Numbered from the stretch's first letter, positions 1 to 8,787 are shown. The stretch: DNA of 64,000 nt from Dongia deserti (GCF_003574735.1 NZ_QORW01000026.1:1-64000); one strand, 5' to 3'. Notes: generated by a model from the sequence alone, not told the origin. Program-made: numbers and translations.

Positions 1-24
1 GCCAATGCGGATAAGCTTATCCAT
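1..24 (-). CDS. 5' end of an unidentified gene leaving the window
   Basis: On the minus strand an ATG at 24-22 opens a frame (MDKLIRIG) that runs off the left edge. A GGGAG stretch lies about six bases before it, which is good spacing for a ribosome binding site. Only eight codons are visible, so no family can be given. It would lie downstream of, and in the same direction as, the MttB-family gene at 210-1775, so the two may be co-transcribed. Confidence 0.4.
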
Positions 25-209
25 GGACGGCTCCCTTCAATGAGATCTGCAACGACCTCATTCTGGCACATCGATGCCGCGCGGGGGCCGTCCACACCAT
101 CACGAGTTTGCCTGCCACCTTTCCGACATGCCCATCGAAGCTCGTGGATGGTCGGACCAAGTCCGACCATGACGCAAGAGCCAGAGCGAGTGGAAGGAAC
201 AGCCAAACG

Positions 210-1775
210 TCAAACCTTCGGCCGCATCGCCTCGCGCGGCAGGCGCACAGGGAACCTGGCCCGGATCGCGTCGTCCACCGCATCCGGCACATGCCGCGGG
301 AAGTTGCGTTCGAGGATCAGCTTGGTCTGCTTGATCGCCTTGTCGACAATGTTGGTCGAGCCGCGCTCCACCCATTCCTTCGGTGACGTGCGATCGCCGA
401 CAGTCGGATAGACGTATTCCTTCTGCATCAGCCGCAGTGTCTGCTCGGAGCCGAGATAGTGGCCCGGTCCTTCCAGGCAGGTCTGCCTGATGGTCTCGAC
501 CGACAGGCTCTCGTCGGTGACTTCAATGCCGCGGATGGTGCGCTGCGTCGCGCCGAGGATGTCGTTATCGATCAAGATGCTTTCGAGGCAATAGCCGAGC
601 AGGCTCGCGTGCATGCCGGCGGATTCGTAGATCAGGTTCGCGCCCGCATTGCCGACCAAAGCATGGTTGTACGCCTTTTCGTAGCCGGCCTGCGCGTCGG
701 GGATCTTGGAATCCGTCATGCCGGAGGCAGTGCCGCCCGTCAGGTCGTAGAACTGGAACATCTGCGCGCAGCCTGCCGAGAGCAACGCCTGCTCCGGCGA
801 GCCGCCCGACATCGCGCCGGTGCGCAGGTCGGACACGAACGGCCAGGTGCCGAAGATCGCCGGCGCGCCGGGCTTGAGGGCGTTCACGTACACCAGGCCA
901 GCGAGGCATTCCGCGACCGCCTGCACAATCGTGCCCGCCAGCGCCGCCGGCGAGGTAGCACCCGCCTGCGCCGCGGATAGCAGCAACACGGGCATGCCGC
1001 CTTCTACCGCGACTTCCAAGCACCGGCACGCATCCTGCGCGAACTTGAGCGGCGGCACGACGAAGCAGTTCGACTGGCTGACGAAAGGACGCGCGCGCCA
1101 CTTGTCCTCGCCGCCGGCGATCATGTGCAGCATCTCGAGCGAAGCGCGCAGATGCCTCGGGTCCACCCAGCTGGTGCCGACATGCTTGGTCGTGCCCATC
1201 ACGGCTGCATAGCAGGTGTTGAAATCCATCTCGAACGGATCGGGCAGGTCCCGGCACACGACGGCGCGCTGAAAGAAATGGATGTGCTCCATCTCATCGA
1301 CGACGCGCGCGATGTCGTAGAGGTCCTTGGTTGTGCTCTCGCGATATTCGCCGGTGACTGGATCGATGATATGCACCGCCGCGCCGGCGGTGCCGAAATA
1401 GACCCTGGTGCCCCAGGGCTCCATGTCGAACTTGGGGTCCTGGGCCTGCAGCGGAAAGCGCCGCGCCGCCATCGCCACCGTGTCCTCGACCAGCGCCCGC
1501 GGGAAGGTGAGCCGCCCGTTCGAGCCGAGCTTTGCCCCCGCGCGCGTCATCGCCTCGATCCCGCTGGGGATCGCGTCGGCGAATCCGATCTGCTCCAGCA
1601 CGTCGAGGGCCGCAGCGTGGATCTTCTGCATCTCCTCCTGGCTGAAAAGCTTGAAGCGCCCGCCATTCATTCCCGGCCAAACCGGGCGCTCATTCATGGC
1701 GAGCGGCGCCGCACGCAATGCACGACGCGCCTCCCGCCCCCCACGGCGCGGCGATTCAGCTTGAACAACGCTCAT
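210..1775 (-). CDS. Trimethylamine methyltransferase (MttB) family protein
   Basis: A 521-residue member of the MttB superfamily (COG5598). Family enzymes transfer a methyl group from a quaternary or tertiary amine to a cognate corrinoid protein. The frame is uninterrupted, with no in-frame UAG where pyrrolysine would sit, so it belongs to the non-pyrrolysine branch. Characterised members of that branch act on glycine betaine, proline betaine or carnitine; the substrate here is unknown. The body shows the family's TIM-barrel type sequence, for example the FGTAGAAVHIIDP and TGGTASGMTDSKIPDAQAGYE stretches. I chose the ATG at 1775 because AAGGG lies eight bases upstream; a longer frame begins at 1829 without such a site. 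A LysR gene diverges from it 86 bases away and may control it. Confidence 0.85.
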   Translation of the reverse strand: MSVVQAESPRRGGREARRALRAAPLAMNERPVWPGMNGGRFKLFSQEEMQKIHAAALDVLEQIGFADAIPSGIEAMTRAGAKLGSNGRLTFPRALVEDTVAMAARRFPLQAQDPKFDMEPWGTRVYFGTAGAAVHIIDPVTGEYRESTTKDLYDIARVVDEMEHIHFFQRAVVCRDLPDPFEMDFNTCYAAVMGTTKHVGTSWVDPRHLRASLEMLHMIAGGEDKWRARPFVSQSNCFVVPPLKFAQDACRCLEVAVEGGMPVLLLSAAQAGATSPAALAGTIVQAVAECLAGLVYVNALKPGAPAIFGTWPFVSDLRTGAMSGGSPEQALLSAGCAQMFQFYDLTGGTASGMTDSKIPDAQAGYEKAYNHALVGNAGANLIYESAGMHASLLGYCLESILIDNDILGATQRTIRGIEVTDESLSVETIRQTCLEGPGHYLGSEQTLRLMQKEYVYPTVGDRTSPKEWVERGSTNIVDKAIKQTKLILERNFPRHVPDAVDDAIRARFPVRLPREAMRPKV

Positions 1776-1861
1776 AAGATGACCCTTCGGGTGAAGCCTG
1801 ACTTCCTTCTGATTTTCCCTTGAAAACAATGGGTCAACAAGCGAGACTATTTCACGGAAAC

Positions 1862-2797
1862 ATGAACCTGGCTCATGGAATGAAAGGCCGAGATCTGCCC
1901 CCGCTCTCCGCCCTGCGCGCTTTCGAAGCCGCAGCGCGGCATCTAAGCTTTCGGGTTGCGGCGGAGGAGCTAGGCCTCACCCAATCGGCCATTTCCCATC
2001 AGGTCGCGGCGCTGGAGCAGCATTTCGGCGCACGGCTGTTCGACCGGGCCGGCCGCCGGATCGCGCTCAGCGAGCCGGGCAACCTGCTGTTCCCGCTGGT
2101 GCGCGACGGCTTCGACCGCCTGACCCAGGGTGCCGAGCTGCTGCGGCGCTCCCGACTGACCGACGATTTGCGGGTGCAGGTCTATGTGACGGTCGCCGTG
2201 CGATGGCTGATCCCGCGCCTGCATCGCTTCCAGAGCGCCAACCCGAGTGTGGTCGTGCGCATCAATACCAGCGTGCTGGATTGGGAGTTCGACCCCCACA
2301 TCGCAGACCTCGGCCTGATCTGCACGTCTTCGCCCGACCGGGCGGGCCTGCACTACGACCTCTTGTTCGAGGCGCTGCTGTTCCCGGTCTGCACGCCGGC
2401 GGTGGCGCAGAGCGGGCTAGGCCTGCGCCAGCCCGTGGACCTCGTGAACCACGCGCTGCTGCAGGTCTATACCACCGCCAACGACTGGCAGCTCTGGCTG
2501 AATGCAGCCGGCGTACCCAACCTCAAGGGCCGCGCCGCACCGCAATTCGATTCCTATCTGCTGGCGATCGAGGCGGCGCTCGATGGTCAGGGCGTCGCCC
2601 TCGCGCCGCATTTCATGGTAGCGGAGGATCTGAAGCTCGGGCGCCTCGTTCGTCCGTTTGCCGTGGAGGTCCGCCAGCCAGCCCGCTGGTATCTGGTCTG
2701 CCCGGCCGAGCGCCGCGCCGAACGCGCCATTGAGGCCTTTGGAGCCTGGTTGAAGGCCGAGGTGACAGGCGATCCCGCCATGTTGCAGGCCGCCTAG
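1862..2797 (+). CDS. LysR-type transcriptional regulator (GcvA-like)
   Basis: About 311 residues. The N-terminal winged helix-turn-helix is clear (LPPLSALRAFEAAARHLSF, then AAEELGLTQSAISHQVAALE) and is followed by a LysR substrate-binding domain. The LPPL-ALRAFEAAAR opening is typical of the GcvA/AmpR-like subgroup. It is divergent from the MttB-family gene, the usual arrangement of a LysR regulator and its target, so control of methylamine or betaine use is a reasonable inference. The frame is open from 1820, but starts at 1862 or 1880 fit the family better; 1862 is used here. It resembles the LysR gene at 39498-40427 in domain type. Confidence 0.88.
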   Translation: MNLAHGMKGRDLPPLSALRAFEAAARHLSFRVAAEELGLTQSAISHQVAALEQHFGARLFDRAGRRIALSEPGNLLFPLVRDGFDRLTQGAELLRRSRLTDDLRVQVYVTVAVRWLIPRLHRFQSANPSVVVRINTSVLDWEFDPHIADLGLICTSSPDRAGLHYDLLFEALLFPVCTPAVAQSGLGLRQPVDLVNHALLQVYTTANDWQLWLNAAGVPNLKGRAAPQFDSYLLAIEAALDGQGVALAPHFMVAEDLKLGRLVRPFAVEVRQPARWYLVCPAERRAERAIEAFGAWLKAEVTGDPAMLQAA

Positions 2798-2921
2798 GGT
2801 TTTTGAGCTGGTTCAAGCATTTGCCCAGCCGGACTTGGGGCGGAAGGCCTTTTTGCCCCGATGCCGCCCTTGCAAAAACCCTGCTATTTACCTAGCTTCC
2901 CGCTCGACTTCCGGTGGCCGG

Positions 2922-2998
2922 CGGGGTGTAGCTCAGCCTGGTAGAGTACCTGCTTTGGGAGCAGGGTGTCGCTGGTTCGAATCCAGTCACCCCGACCA
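2922..2998 (+). tRNA. tRNA-Pro (anticodon TGG)
   Basis: The acceptor stem CGGGGTG (2922-2928) pairs with CACCCCG (2988-2994), followed by A and an encoded CCA (2996-2998). The anticodon stem CCTGC/GCAGG encloses the loop TTTGGGA with anticodon TGG, and the T arm carries GGTTCGAATCC. All arms are intact in 77 bases. Confidence 0.97.
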
Positions 2999-3029
2999 TC
3001 CGGAAAAGGGCGTTTCTGGGGAGTTTGGG

Positions 3030-3335
3030 ATGCAGGTGCGGATCTATCAGCCGGCGCGGAATGCGATGCAGTCGGGCAATGGTAATACCAGGCAATGGGT
3101 GCTCCAGTTCGTCTCGCCCGTGAAGCGCGAGGCCGATCCCCTGATGGGCTGGACCACTTCCGACAACATGCGTACGCAGGTGCTGCTGAAGTTCGACACC
3201 AAGGAAGAGGCGATCGCATACGCGCAACGCGAAGGTTACGCCTATACGGTCGAGGAGCCCGCGCCCAGACGGCTTCAGGTGAAAGCCTACGCCGACAATT
3301 TCAGATATGATCGCGTCGGCCGCTGGACGCACTGA
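3030..3335 (+). CDS. NADH dehydrogenase NDUFS4-like accessory subunit (ETC complex I subunit)
   Basis: A 101-residue protein of the NDUFS4 / 18 kDa subunit family, an accessory subunit of respiratory complex I shared by alphaproteobacteria and mitochondria. Visible family features are MQVRIYQPARNAMQSG at the start, the W-x-L-x-F segment, LMGWTTSDN and KFDTKEEAIAYA, and the C-terminal YADNFRYDRVGRWTH. The ATG at 3030 matches family length; the frame is open further upstream only through the tRNA. It lies between tRNA-Pro and tRNA-Arg. Confidence 0.93.
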   Translation: MQVRIYQPARNAMQSGNGNTRQWVLQFVSPVKREADPLMGWTTSDNMRTQVLLKFDTKEEAIAYAQREGYAYTVEEPAPRRLQVKAYADNFRYDRVGRWTH

Positions 3336-3351
3336 CAGCGGCATACGGCCA

Positions 3352-3429
3352 GACCCCGTAGCTCAGCCCGGATAGAGCAACTGCCTTCTAAGCAGTAGGT
3401 CACTGGTTCGAATCCAGTCGGGGTCGCCA
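3352..3429 (+). tRNA. tRNA-Arg (anticodon TCT)
   Basis: Acceptor stem GACCCCG (3352-3358) pairs with CGGGGTC (3419-3425), then G and CCA (3427-3429). Anticodon stem ACTGC/GCAGT encloses loop CTTCTAA, anticodon TCT. The T loop GGTTCGAATCC is present. It lies 16 bases after the NDUFS4-like gene. Confidence 0.97.
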
Positions 3430-3574
3430 TTATAGATCGATGCCTTAGCGGTCTCGCGCCAAACGTTACTTTTTAGCCCAGCAAGCACATAGCAATCACC
3501 GCCTCGGACGTTAACTCTGCCGCGCTACCACTAGTCGCTTGCACTTTGTTCTCGTATTGTTCCCATATGGGCGC

Positions 3575-3814
3575 ATGCCCGATACCGACCCGATGCCCGC
3601 CCATGAGAGGCGAGAGTCCATCAGCCACTACGCTGGCCCAGAGTGGGTGCCATGGGCCTATTGCCGTGACGAGCTGCGCTGCGGGCACAATGTGCGTTTG
3701 GATCTGGCCGCGATCATCGCGCGCACGGGCGACATGTCAGCCGATCGCTTCAGGCGCCGGCTGCGTTGCTCAAAGTGCGGCGGGCGTGCGCGGCTGGTGA
3801 TCGGGCATCAGTGA
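3575..3814 (+). CDS. Small hypothetical protein with cysteine pairs
   Basis: About 79 residues from the ATG at 3575; the frame is open from 3539. The C-terminal half has RCGHN followed 30 residues later by RCSKCGGRAR, a spacing that suggests a small zinc ribbon. This frame is preferred over the overlapping one because of the cysteine motif and the regular amphipathic stretch before it. No family name can be assigned with confidence. Confidence 0.5.
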   Translation: MPDTDPMPAHERRESISHYAGPEWVPWAYCRDELRCGHNVRLDLAAIIARTGDMSADRFRRRLRCSKCGGRARLVIGHQ

Positions 3815-3920
3815 AAGAGCCGCCGATCCCGCCGCATTCGACGCCCAGCGAGTGAGCGCATGTCGTGTATGATGCAACAGTCCCGCGACGACGGCATAAG
3901 GCGCTTTGCAGGGGTGGGAA

Positions 3921-5576
3921 ATGCAGCTAACACAACGACTCGGATGGATAATAGCCGCTGCTGTCGCACCGATCGTACTAATTGATCTCTACAACGCCTA
4001 CTCGTTGATAGAGCAGGAGCGCGCAAAAACCCATCGTCTTGCACTGGACTACGGTCGCAATGCTGCCTGGGAAATGCAGCGCATACTGGACGGCTTGCAA
4101 GGGGTGTTGCAAACCGTGGCGCTGTCGCCCAGCGTTCGCTCGCAGAATTGGGAGGTTTGCGAGCGGTTCCTCCAAGACGTGCTCGCGAAGCTTCCCCAAC
4201 TGACGTCGCTCGCGGTAGCTGATCAAGGCGCCGTGGTGCGATGCGGACCAGGCTCAGCACCACCAGTGTCGGTGGCGGATCGACCCTATTTTCAGCAAGC
4301 CCTCAGCGGCAGGAGCTTCGTCGTTGGGGAGTATACCATCGGCCGCTTCAGTAACCGTCCAGTTTTGCCGCTCGCTATGCCCGTCGTAACTCCCGGGAAT
4401 AAAGTCGAGCAGGTCGTCATCGCCGCCATCGATCTCCAATGGCTCAGCGCAATCCTTGCGGAACGGGGTGCAGCGCCAGAGGGATCAATTACGATGGCAG
4501 ATCGGCAGGGCACAATCATAGCTCGCCAGCCCCTACCGGAGCGATTCATAGGCACTCGTATTCCGGACGCCTTTCTCCATCTGCTACACGAGCCCGCGGA
4601 AGGCAGCATAGAATTGACCAGCCAGGATGGCACTGAGCGGGTACTCGGCTACGAACCTTTGTCTGTGCCACCGTACGACATCTATGTCAGCGCTGGAGTT
4701 GGTGTCGATTATTCCTATGCCGGAGTTTATGCCGCGGCATTCCGGTCGCTTCTTGTCATAGGACTTGCGGTTTCGGTAGCTATTCTAGCGTCCACCTTAT
4801 TCGGCCGCCGCTTCATCGCGCAGCCTGTATCACGTCTGGTGGCAACGGCACAACTCTGGCGTGCGGGGGATTTGAAAGCCAAGTCAGGCCTGAGCGGGCG
4901 CGACGAGTTCGGCACACTGGGGGAAGTGCTCGATGGTGCGATAGATCAGGCGCGCCGGCGCGAGGAGCGCATAACCATGCTTATGCGCGAAGTCACGCAT
5001 CGGGTGAAGAATCAAATGGCCGTGATGCTTTCGATGGCGCGACAGGTCGGCCGTAACGCGCTCACCGTGGAGCAGTTCCAGAAGGCATTCAGCGATCGCA
5101 TCATGGCGATGTCACGCTCGCACGACCTGGTGTTCTCCGGCGGCGAGGATGCGCGGCTTGCGGTGCTGATCCTCTCGCAGCTCGAGCCGTTCGCAATCGG
5201 CACGCGCGTGAGCCTCTGCGGTCCAGAAGTGTGGATCACCGCGCAGTCGGCGCAGCATATCGGCATGGCAATGCACGAGTTGGCAACCAACGCGCTGAAG
5301 TATGGCGCCTGGTCGAGCCCGGCCGGTCGCGTCGATGTCACCTGGAGCACCGTGGACGGCGAGCCGAAGGCCCTGCGCATCGTGTGGAAGGAGCATGGCG
5401 GGCCAAACGTGTTGCCGCGCGCGTCCATGGGCTTCGGCAGCACGGTATTGGAAAGCGTTGTCGGGCCTGCGCTCGGGGGTTGGTCGGAGCTGACCTTCGA
5501 GGCGACTGGCGTGCGGTGGACCTGCGAGTTCGCGGGACACTTCACCTCGACGCCGCCGGCTTCTAAAGCGGCGTAA
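3921..5576 (+). CDS. HWE-family sensor histidine kinase with periplasmic Cache-type domain
   Basis: About 551 residues. An N-terminal membrane segment (roughly residues 6-26) and a second (about 265-287) bracket a periplasmic sensing domain whose DRPYFQQAL and VLPLAMPVV segments resemble double-Cache domains. A HAMP-like linker follows, then the H-box EVTHRVKNQ, the N-box HELATNALKYGAWS and the WKEHGGP segment, which place it in the HWE/HisKA_2 group common in Hyphomicrobiales. It should autophosphorylate on the H-box histidine; no response regulator lies beside it. The ATG at 3921 follows GGGGTGGGAA and is preferred over the TTG at 3906. Confidence 0.9.
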   Translation: MQLTQRLGWIIAAAVAPIVLIDLYNAYSLIEQERAKTHRLALDYGRNAAWEMQRILDGLQGVLQTVALSPSVRSQNWEVCERFLQDVLAKLPQLTSLAVADQGAVVRCGPGSAPPVSVADRPYFQQALSGRSFVVGEYTIGRFSNRPVLPLAMPVVTPGNKVEQVVIAAIDLQWLSAILAERGAAPEGSITMADRQGTIIARQPLPERFIGTRIPDAFLHLLHEPAEGSIELTSQDGTERVLGYEPLSVPPYDIYVSAGVGVDYSYAGVYAAAFRSLLVIGLAVSVAILASTLFGRRFIAQPVSRLVATAQLWRAGDLKAKSGLSGRDEFGTLGEVLDGAIDQARRREERITMLMREVTHRVKNQMAVMLSMARQVGRNALTVEQFQKAFSDRIMAMSRSHDLVFSGGEDARLAVLILSQLEPFAIGTRVSLCGPEVWITAQSAQHIGMAMHELATNALKYGAWSSPAGRVDVTWSTVDGEPKALRIVWKEHGGPNVLPRASMGFGSTVLESVVGPALGGWSELTFEATGVRWTCEFAGHFTSTPPASKAA

Positions 5577-5603
5577 TTACGTACCTAATTTCGAGAATTA
5601 GCC

Positions 5604-5898
5604 ATGTGCGGACGCTACGCCATCACGCTCCCGCCCGAAGCCGTGCGCCAGTGGTTTCAGACCATAGGCCGAGCTGCCGAACTGGCCAGCGTACTACAAC
5701 GCCGCTCCCACAGCGGCGCTTCCTGTCGTGCGTCAAAGTAAGGAAGGAAGTCGCGAGCTGGTGCCTGATGACATGGGGCCTGATCCCATGGTTCTCCAAG
5801 GATGGCAACTCTCTTTCTCCACCATCAATGCCCGTTGTGAAGGTCTCCAGACGGCAGGGACATACGTGAAGAACAATACGCCGGAGCTGCTGGCGTAG
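5604..5898 (+). pseudogene. Broken SRAP (YedK/HMCES-like) gene, copy 1
   Basis: The start reads MCGRYAITLPPEAVRQWFQ, the signature of SOS-response-associated peptidases whose Cys2 crosslinks abasic sites in single-stranded DNA. The coding sense then jumps frames. PNWPAYYNAAPTAALPVVRQS is in a second frame, MTWGLIPWFSKD in a third, and INARCEGLQ again in another. The remnant ends in VKNNTPELLA and a stop, matching the C-terminus of the other SRAP remnant at 7229. The middle of the protein is therefore missing as well as frameshifted. It is non-functional. Confidence 0.8.
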
Positions 5899-6134
5899 CC
5901 CCCCAAAAAATTGCGCCGGCAGCGGCGGGGGACCACTGCCGGCGCGGTGCCACCTCTGGGGAAAGGCGGCTGTCGACGGGCTACCGTGGGGGACGGGCAC
6001 CGCCGACAAAGACTAAACAGCCGGCAAAGAGCCCCAATACGAGTTCATCAGGCCTGGGATTATCCGCACCTTGACCGGTCACCGGCGCAATCATTCCCAC
6101 CGGGAGCCGGTGGTGGGGCATCGGACGGGTTCTA

Positions 6135-6297
6135 ATGGATACGTACATCGCGATACTCGTGCCCGAGGGCGCGAGCGGCTGGACTATGATTTACCGGGGT
6201 GCGTGGATGCCGCAGGGTGACTGCCGGTGCGCTACGGTTTCACCGATCCAGCTGAGGCGAGATCGTTTGTCTCGCCCGCAAGTTCCTCCGAATTGAG
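6135..6297 (+). pseudogene. HicB-like antitoxin remnant
   Basis: From the ATG at 6135 the frame reads MDTYIAILVPEGASGW, which resembles the start of HicB-type antitoxins. The expected next part, YDLPGCVDAAG, is found in another frame shortly after. A small indel near 6180 separates the two halves. No HicA toxin is visible nearby. The match is short, so this is a tentative call. Confidence 0.4.
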
Positions 6298-6429
6298 TGC
6301 CCGTGCTGCCAAGACTCGCCAGCACTCCTCCATGTTAGTGAGCATGTTGCGACGGGGCATATCCTCCGTGCCTTCGGCCATGTGCTTGCAGTCGGCGGCG
6401 AGCGATAGATATACGTCGGAACGCTTCAT
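6232..6429 (-). CDS. Small helical hypothetical protein
   Basis: About 65 residues from the ATG at 6429. The pattern YLSLAADCKHMAEGTEDMPRRNML followed by MEECWRVLAARA resembles small Bradyrhizobium-type proteins built of two helices around an E-x-W-x2-LA motif. Their function is unknown. The frame is open upstream to 6525, but the shorter form fits that group better. It overlaps the end of the HicB-like remnant on the other strand. Confidence 0.5.
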   Translation of the reverse strand: MKRSDVYLSLAADCKHMAEGTEDMPRRNMLTNMEECWRVLAARALNSEELAGETNDLASAGSVKP

Positions 6430-6543
6430 TGTGCTGTTCACATTTGACCGATCCAATTGCCCGTCCGGGTGAAGTAAACAATGAGCATCAAACCGCGATA
6501 GGAGCGGAATCCAATCGAGCATCACCTGGAGTGGTCTGCACTT

Positions 6544-6747
6544 TTAGGTGCGGTCGTTACTATCTTCCCGAGGGACCCGAGCCACAAAGTGACCGGACTC
6601 CCATAGTTCGGCAGCCACCGCGAGAGAACTACTACGCAACAGGTCCTTAGTCCGCTGGATAGCCTGTTCTTCGCTCTCTAGCTCCAGGGACTCGAAGTTT
6701 CCTACCGTGTCATCTTGATTGATGAGAAAGCAGCGGAACCTCGGCAT
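6544..6747 (-). CDS. Small hypothetical protein (DUF6894-like)
   Basis: 67 residues starting MPRFRCFLINQDD, with an acidic ESLELESEEQAIQRTKDLL middle. This layout (short beta strand pair after MPRY/MPRF, then E-x-A helix) resembles DUF6894-type small proteins frequent in Hyphomicrobiales. Function unknown. The similarity is judged by eye and could be coincidental. Confidence 0.5.
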   Translation of the reverse strand: MPRFRCFLINQDDTVGNFESLELESEEQAIQRTKDLLRSSSLAVAAELWESGHFVARVPREDSNDRT

Positions 6748-6821
6748 CGTTCGAACTCGGCATTAGCCAGGTGTAATGCGTCAACAACACGCCGTGGCAA
6801 TGTTCGTTCCTCGTTCTTAGC

Positions 6822-7229
6822 TTGCCAGAGCCCCCCAAGCCGAGGGCTCGCGAGCCGTTCAAAACGCGGCGCTGCGTCGTGCCGGCGACCGGCTTCACCA
6901 AGCCAAAGGGCGATAAAACTGCGCATCTCGCCACCAGGAAAGATCGCCAGCCGATCGCGCTCGCAGGCCTCTTGGACCACTGGGTGAGCATAGACAAAGT
7001 TGAGAGGAAGGAAACCGTCGTTGCGACGGCGCCGAGGCATTCGCGGTACAGTTCCATGAACGGATGCCCGTGCGTGCTCGAGCTGGAGGACATTGAAGCC
7101 TGGCTGCGGGCCTCACCAGATGAAGCCGCGGCACTGATGCGACCAGTGAAGGACGTGCTGCGGGAACGACCGCTCGGCAAGGCGATCAACAATGTGAAAA
7201 ACAACGGGCCGGAGTTGCTGGCGCCATAG
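6822..7229 (+). pseudogene. Broken SRAP gene, copy 2 (C-terminal part)
   Basis: The frame carries the central and C-terminal part of an SRAP protein: FKTRRCVVPATGFTKPKGDK, PIALAGLLDHW, VLELEDIEAWL and a final NNVKNNGPELLAP. The N-terminal MCGRY part is absent; the sequence just upstream carries an unrelated small gene on the opposite strand. The usual His in the active-site region is not evident. It is a second, separate decaying copy about 0.9 kb from the first. Confidence 0.7.
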
Positions 7230-7617
7230 TGGCCGACGGCAACGGCAGCCTGGCCGCAGGTTGCCGCCGGCCTCGCGCCCATCGATGGCAAGCGATGTCC
7301 GCGTGGAGCGTAACGCTAGCGCGGCTTGCCAACCGGCGGCATGTCTGGTTCCTCCCTCCTCAGACGCTGCCGGCGCGGCGTCATGCTCGGGGATCATGAA
7401 TGTCGGAGTCCCCCAGGGCGCTTATAAATACTACCCTTCGTGACGCTGAGCTTCGAGCGTCCTCGAGCAACAAGCAGTGGATATCTGAGGCTGCCTAGTG
7501 GATATCTGCGATTGAGCGGTGGATAACTTGCGCACACTCGTCAGCCTGAATAAAGAACCCCGCCAGCTGCTCAGCGCGGTCTATCTCTGCGGGCTGAATC
7601 GCACTCAAGCGCGGATG
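7230..7617. other. Gene-poor stretch
   Basis: No convincing coding frame, tRNA or repeat was seen here. It separates the second SRAP remnant from the DUF3606 gene. Confidence 0.5.
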
Positions 7618-7821
7618 CTACGTCCGACTGCCGCCGGTATCCTTGACAGACTTCCCGAGTGCACGCGCAACATCCTCAACCATCGGGCCAGCCTTCGAGA
7701 CAGCATCGCGCAGCTCGCCCGGCGAAACGCCGAACCGCTCGGCCCAGTAACGGCACTCGTACTCCTGGCTTACGTCAATGCGAAGCCGATCAGCGGCGTG
7801 CTTGGTGGGGTCATCAACCAT
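7618..7821 (-). CDS. DUF3606 domain protein
   Basis: 67 residues. The DUF3606 pattern is clear: DRLRIDVSQEYECRYWAERFGVSPGEL followed by AVSKAGPMVEDVARALGK. These are small, probably soluble proteins of unknown role, often found near stress or mobile genes in alphaproteobacteria. The ATG at 7821 gives the usual family length. Confidence 0.85.
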   Translation of the reverse strand: MVDDPTKHAADRLRIDVSQEYECRYWAERFGVSPGELRDAVSKAGPMVEDVARALGKSVKDTGGSRT

Positions 7822-7969
7822 GGCCGGTGTCCTTGATGCTATTCCAAACCTAGATCACGAAAACAGCTTCAACTCCCGCGAAGTTCCGGCCGTCGGTTTT
7901 GCTGGTCATGCAACGCGCCCGGCTGGCCGCGGTTGACGGCCTGTGAATTTCTTAGCCCGCAGGTGGAAA

Positions 7970-8464
7970 ATGCAAAGCAGAATCCTTGGACTAACGAGCG
8001 CAGCTCTGGTGGGTGCCTTCATGGCATCGGCAAGTTGGGCCGCCGATGACGCCATGTTCTTGAAGGAAGCGATCCAGGGCTCCATGGCAGAAGTCCAGAT
8101 CGGAGAGCTGGCCCAGAAGAACGGTGAATCGGAAGACGTGCGCGCCTTCGGTGCAACCTTGGTCGAGGACCACTCCCAGTCATTGGAGAAGGCTACCGAC
8201 CTCGCCAAGGACGTCGGTGTGTCCGTGCCAGATGAACCCAAGCCGGAGGCGCAGAAAGAGTTCGAGGAACTCCAGAGCCTCTCGGGCGCCGAGTTCGACA
8301 AGGCGTTTGCCGAGCACATGGTGATGAATCATCAAAAAGAGATCGAGAAGTACGAGGAGCAGTCTCAGTCCGGTGAGGGAGAAGTGGCGGAGTTCGCGAG
8401 CGCGACCTTGCCGACACTGCGGCAGCACCTTGAAGCCGCTCGGAACCTGGCGCCAAACAAATAG
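7970..8464 (+). CDS. DUF4142 periplasmic protein
   Basis: About 164 residues. It starts with a signal peptide (MQSRILGLTSAALVGAFMA, cleavage near SWAA). A ferritin-like four-helix DUF4142 domain follows, with FLKEAIQGSMAEVQIGELA, VRAFGATLVEDHSQS and FDKAFAEHMVMNHQKEIEKYE as visible helices. The ATG at 7970 comes after GGTGG; the frame is open from 7943. Its function is not established. A hairpin at 8471-8500 may end its transcript. Confidence 0.88.
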   Translation: MQSRILGLTSAALVGAFMASASWAADDAMFLKEAIQGSMAEVQIGELAQKNGESEDVRAFGATLVEDHSQSLEKATDLAKDVGVSVPDEPKPEAQKEFEELQSLSGAEFDKAFAEHMVMNHQKEIEKYEEQSQSGEGEVAEFASATLPTLRQHLEAARNLAPNK

Positions 8465-8470
8465 ACTTCG

Positions 8471-8500
8471 CAGGGGAGCGGTGGCATCATCGCTCCCCTG
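8471..8500 (+). terminator. Hairpin after the DUF4142 gene
   Basis: CAGGGGAGCG (8471-8480) pairs perfectly with CGCTCCCCTG (8491-8500) over a 10-base loop, seven bases after the stop codon. There is no clear T run, so termination is inferred from stem strength and position. Confidence 0.55.
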
Positions 8501-8613
8501 CCTGAGAGTGATGGGACCGCGCACTTCCTAATAACATCTTCGAGGATCTGCTGTCCGCCGCCGCAGCAGCGCAGCGGCCACGCTGTTGGTCTGGAGTGGC
8601 AGCGTCCGATCCT

Positions 8614-8787
8614 ATGTATCAAGTCATTTCCGGTCCGCCGATCGAGACCGAGGCCGATCACTTCTTGCGCTGTCCTGATTGCGGAACATGGATCGATTGC
8701 CGTCAGCTTGGCGAACTCATCGCGCATGAGGACTGGTGCTCACGGCAAAAGAACAGAACTCCCATTCCTGGACGGGGCAGTCGGTAG
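8614..8787 (+). CDS. Small cysteine-containing hypothetical protein
   Basis: About 57 residues from the ATG at 8614 (frame open from 8596). ADHFLRCPDCGTWIDCRQLGEL followed by AHEDWC gives a C-x2-C and a later H/C, consistent with a small zinc-binding fold. It resembles short proteins common in Bradyrhizobium-like genomes. Function unknown. Confidence 0.5.
   Translation: MYQVISGPPIETEADHFLRCPDCGTWIDCRQLGELIAHEDWCSRQKNRTPIPGRGSR

Noticed and set aside
6702-7040. 112-codon minus-strand frame over the second SRAP remnant
   Set aside because: It lies antisense to recognisable SRAP sequence and has no domain of its own. Only the shorter frame at 6544-6747 on that strand looks coding.
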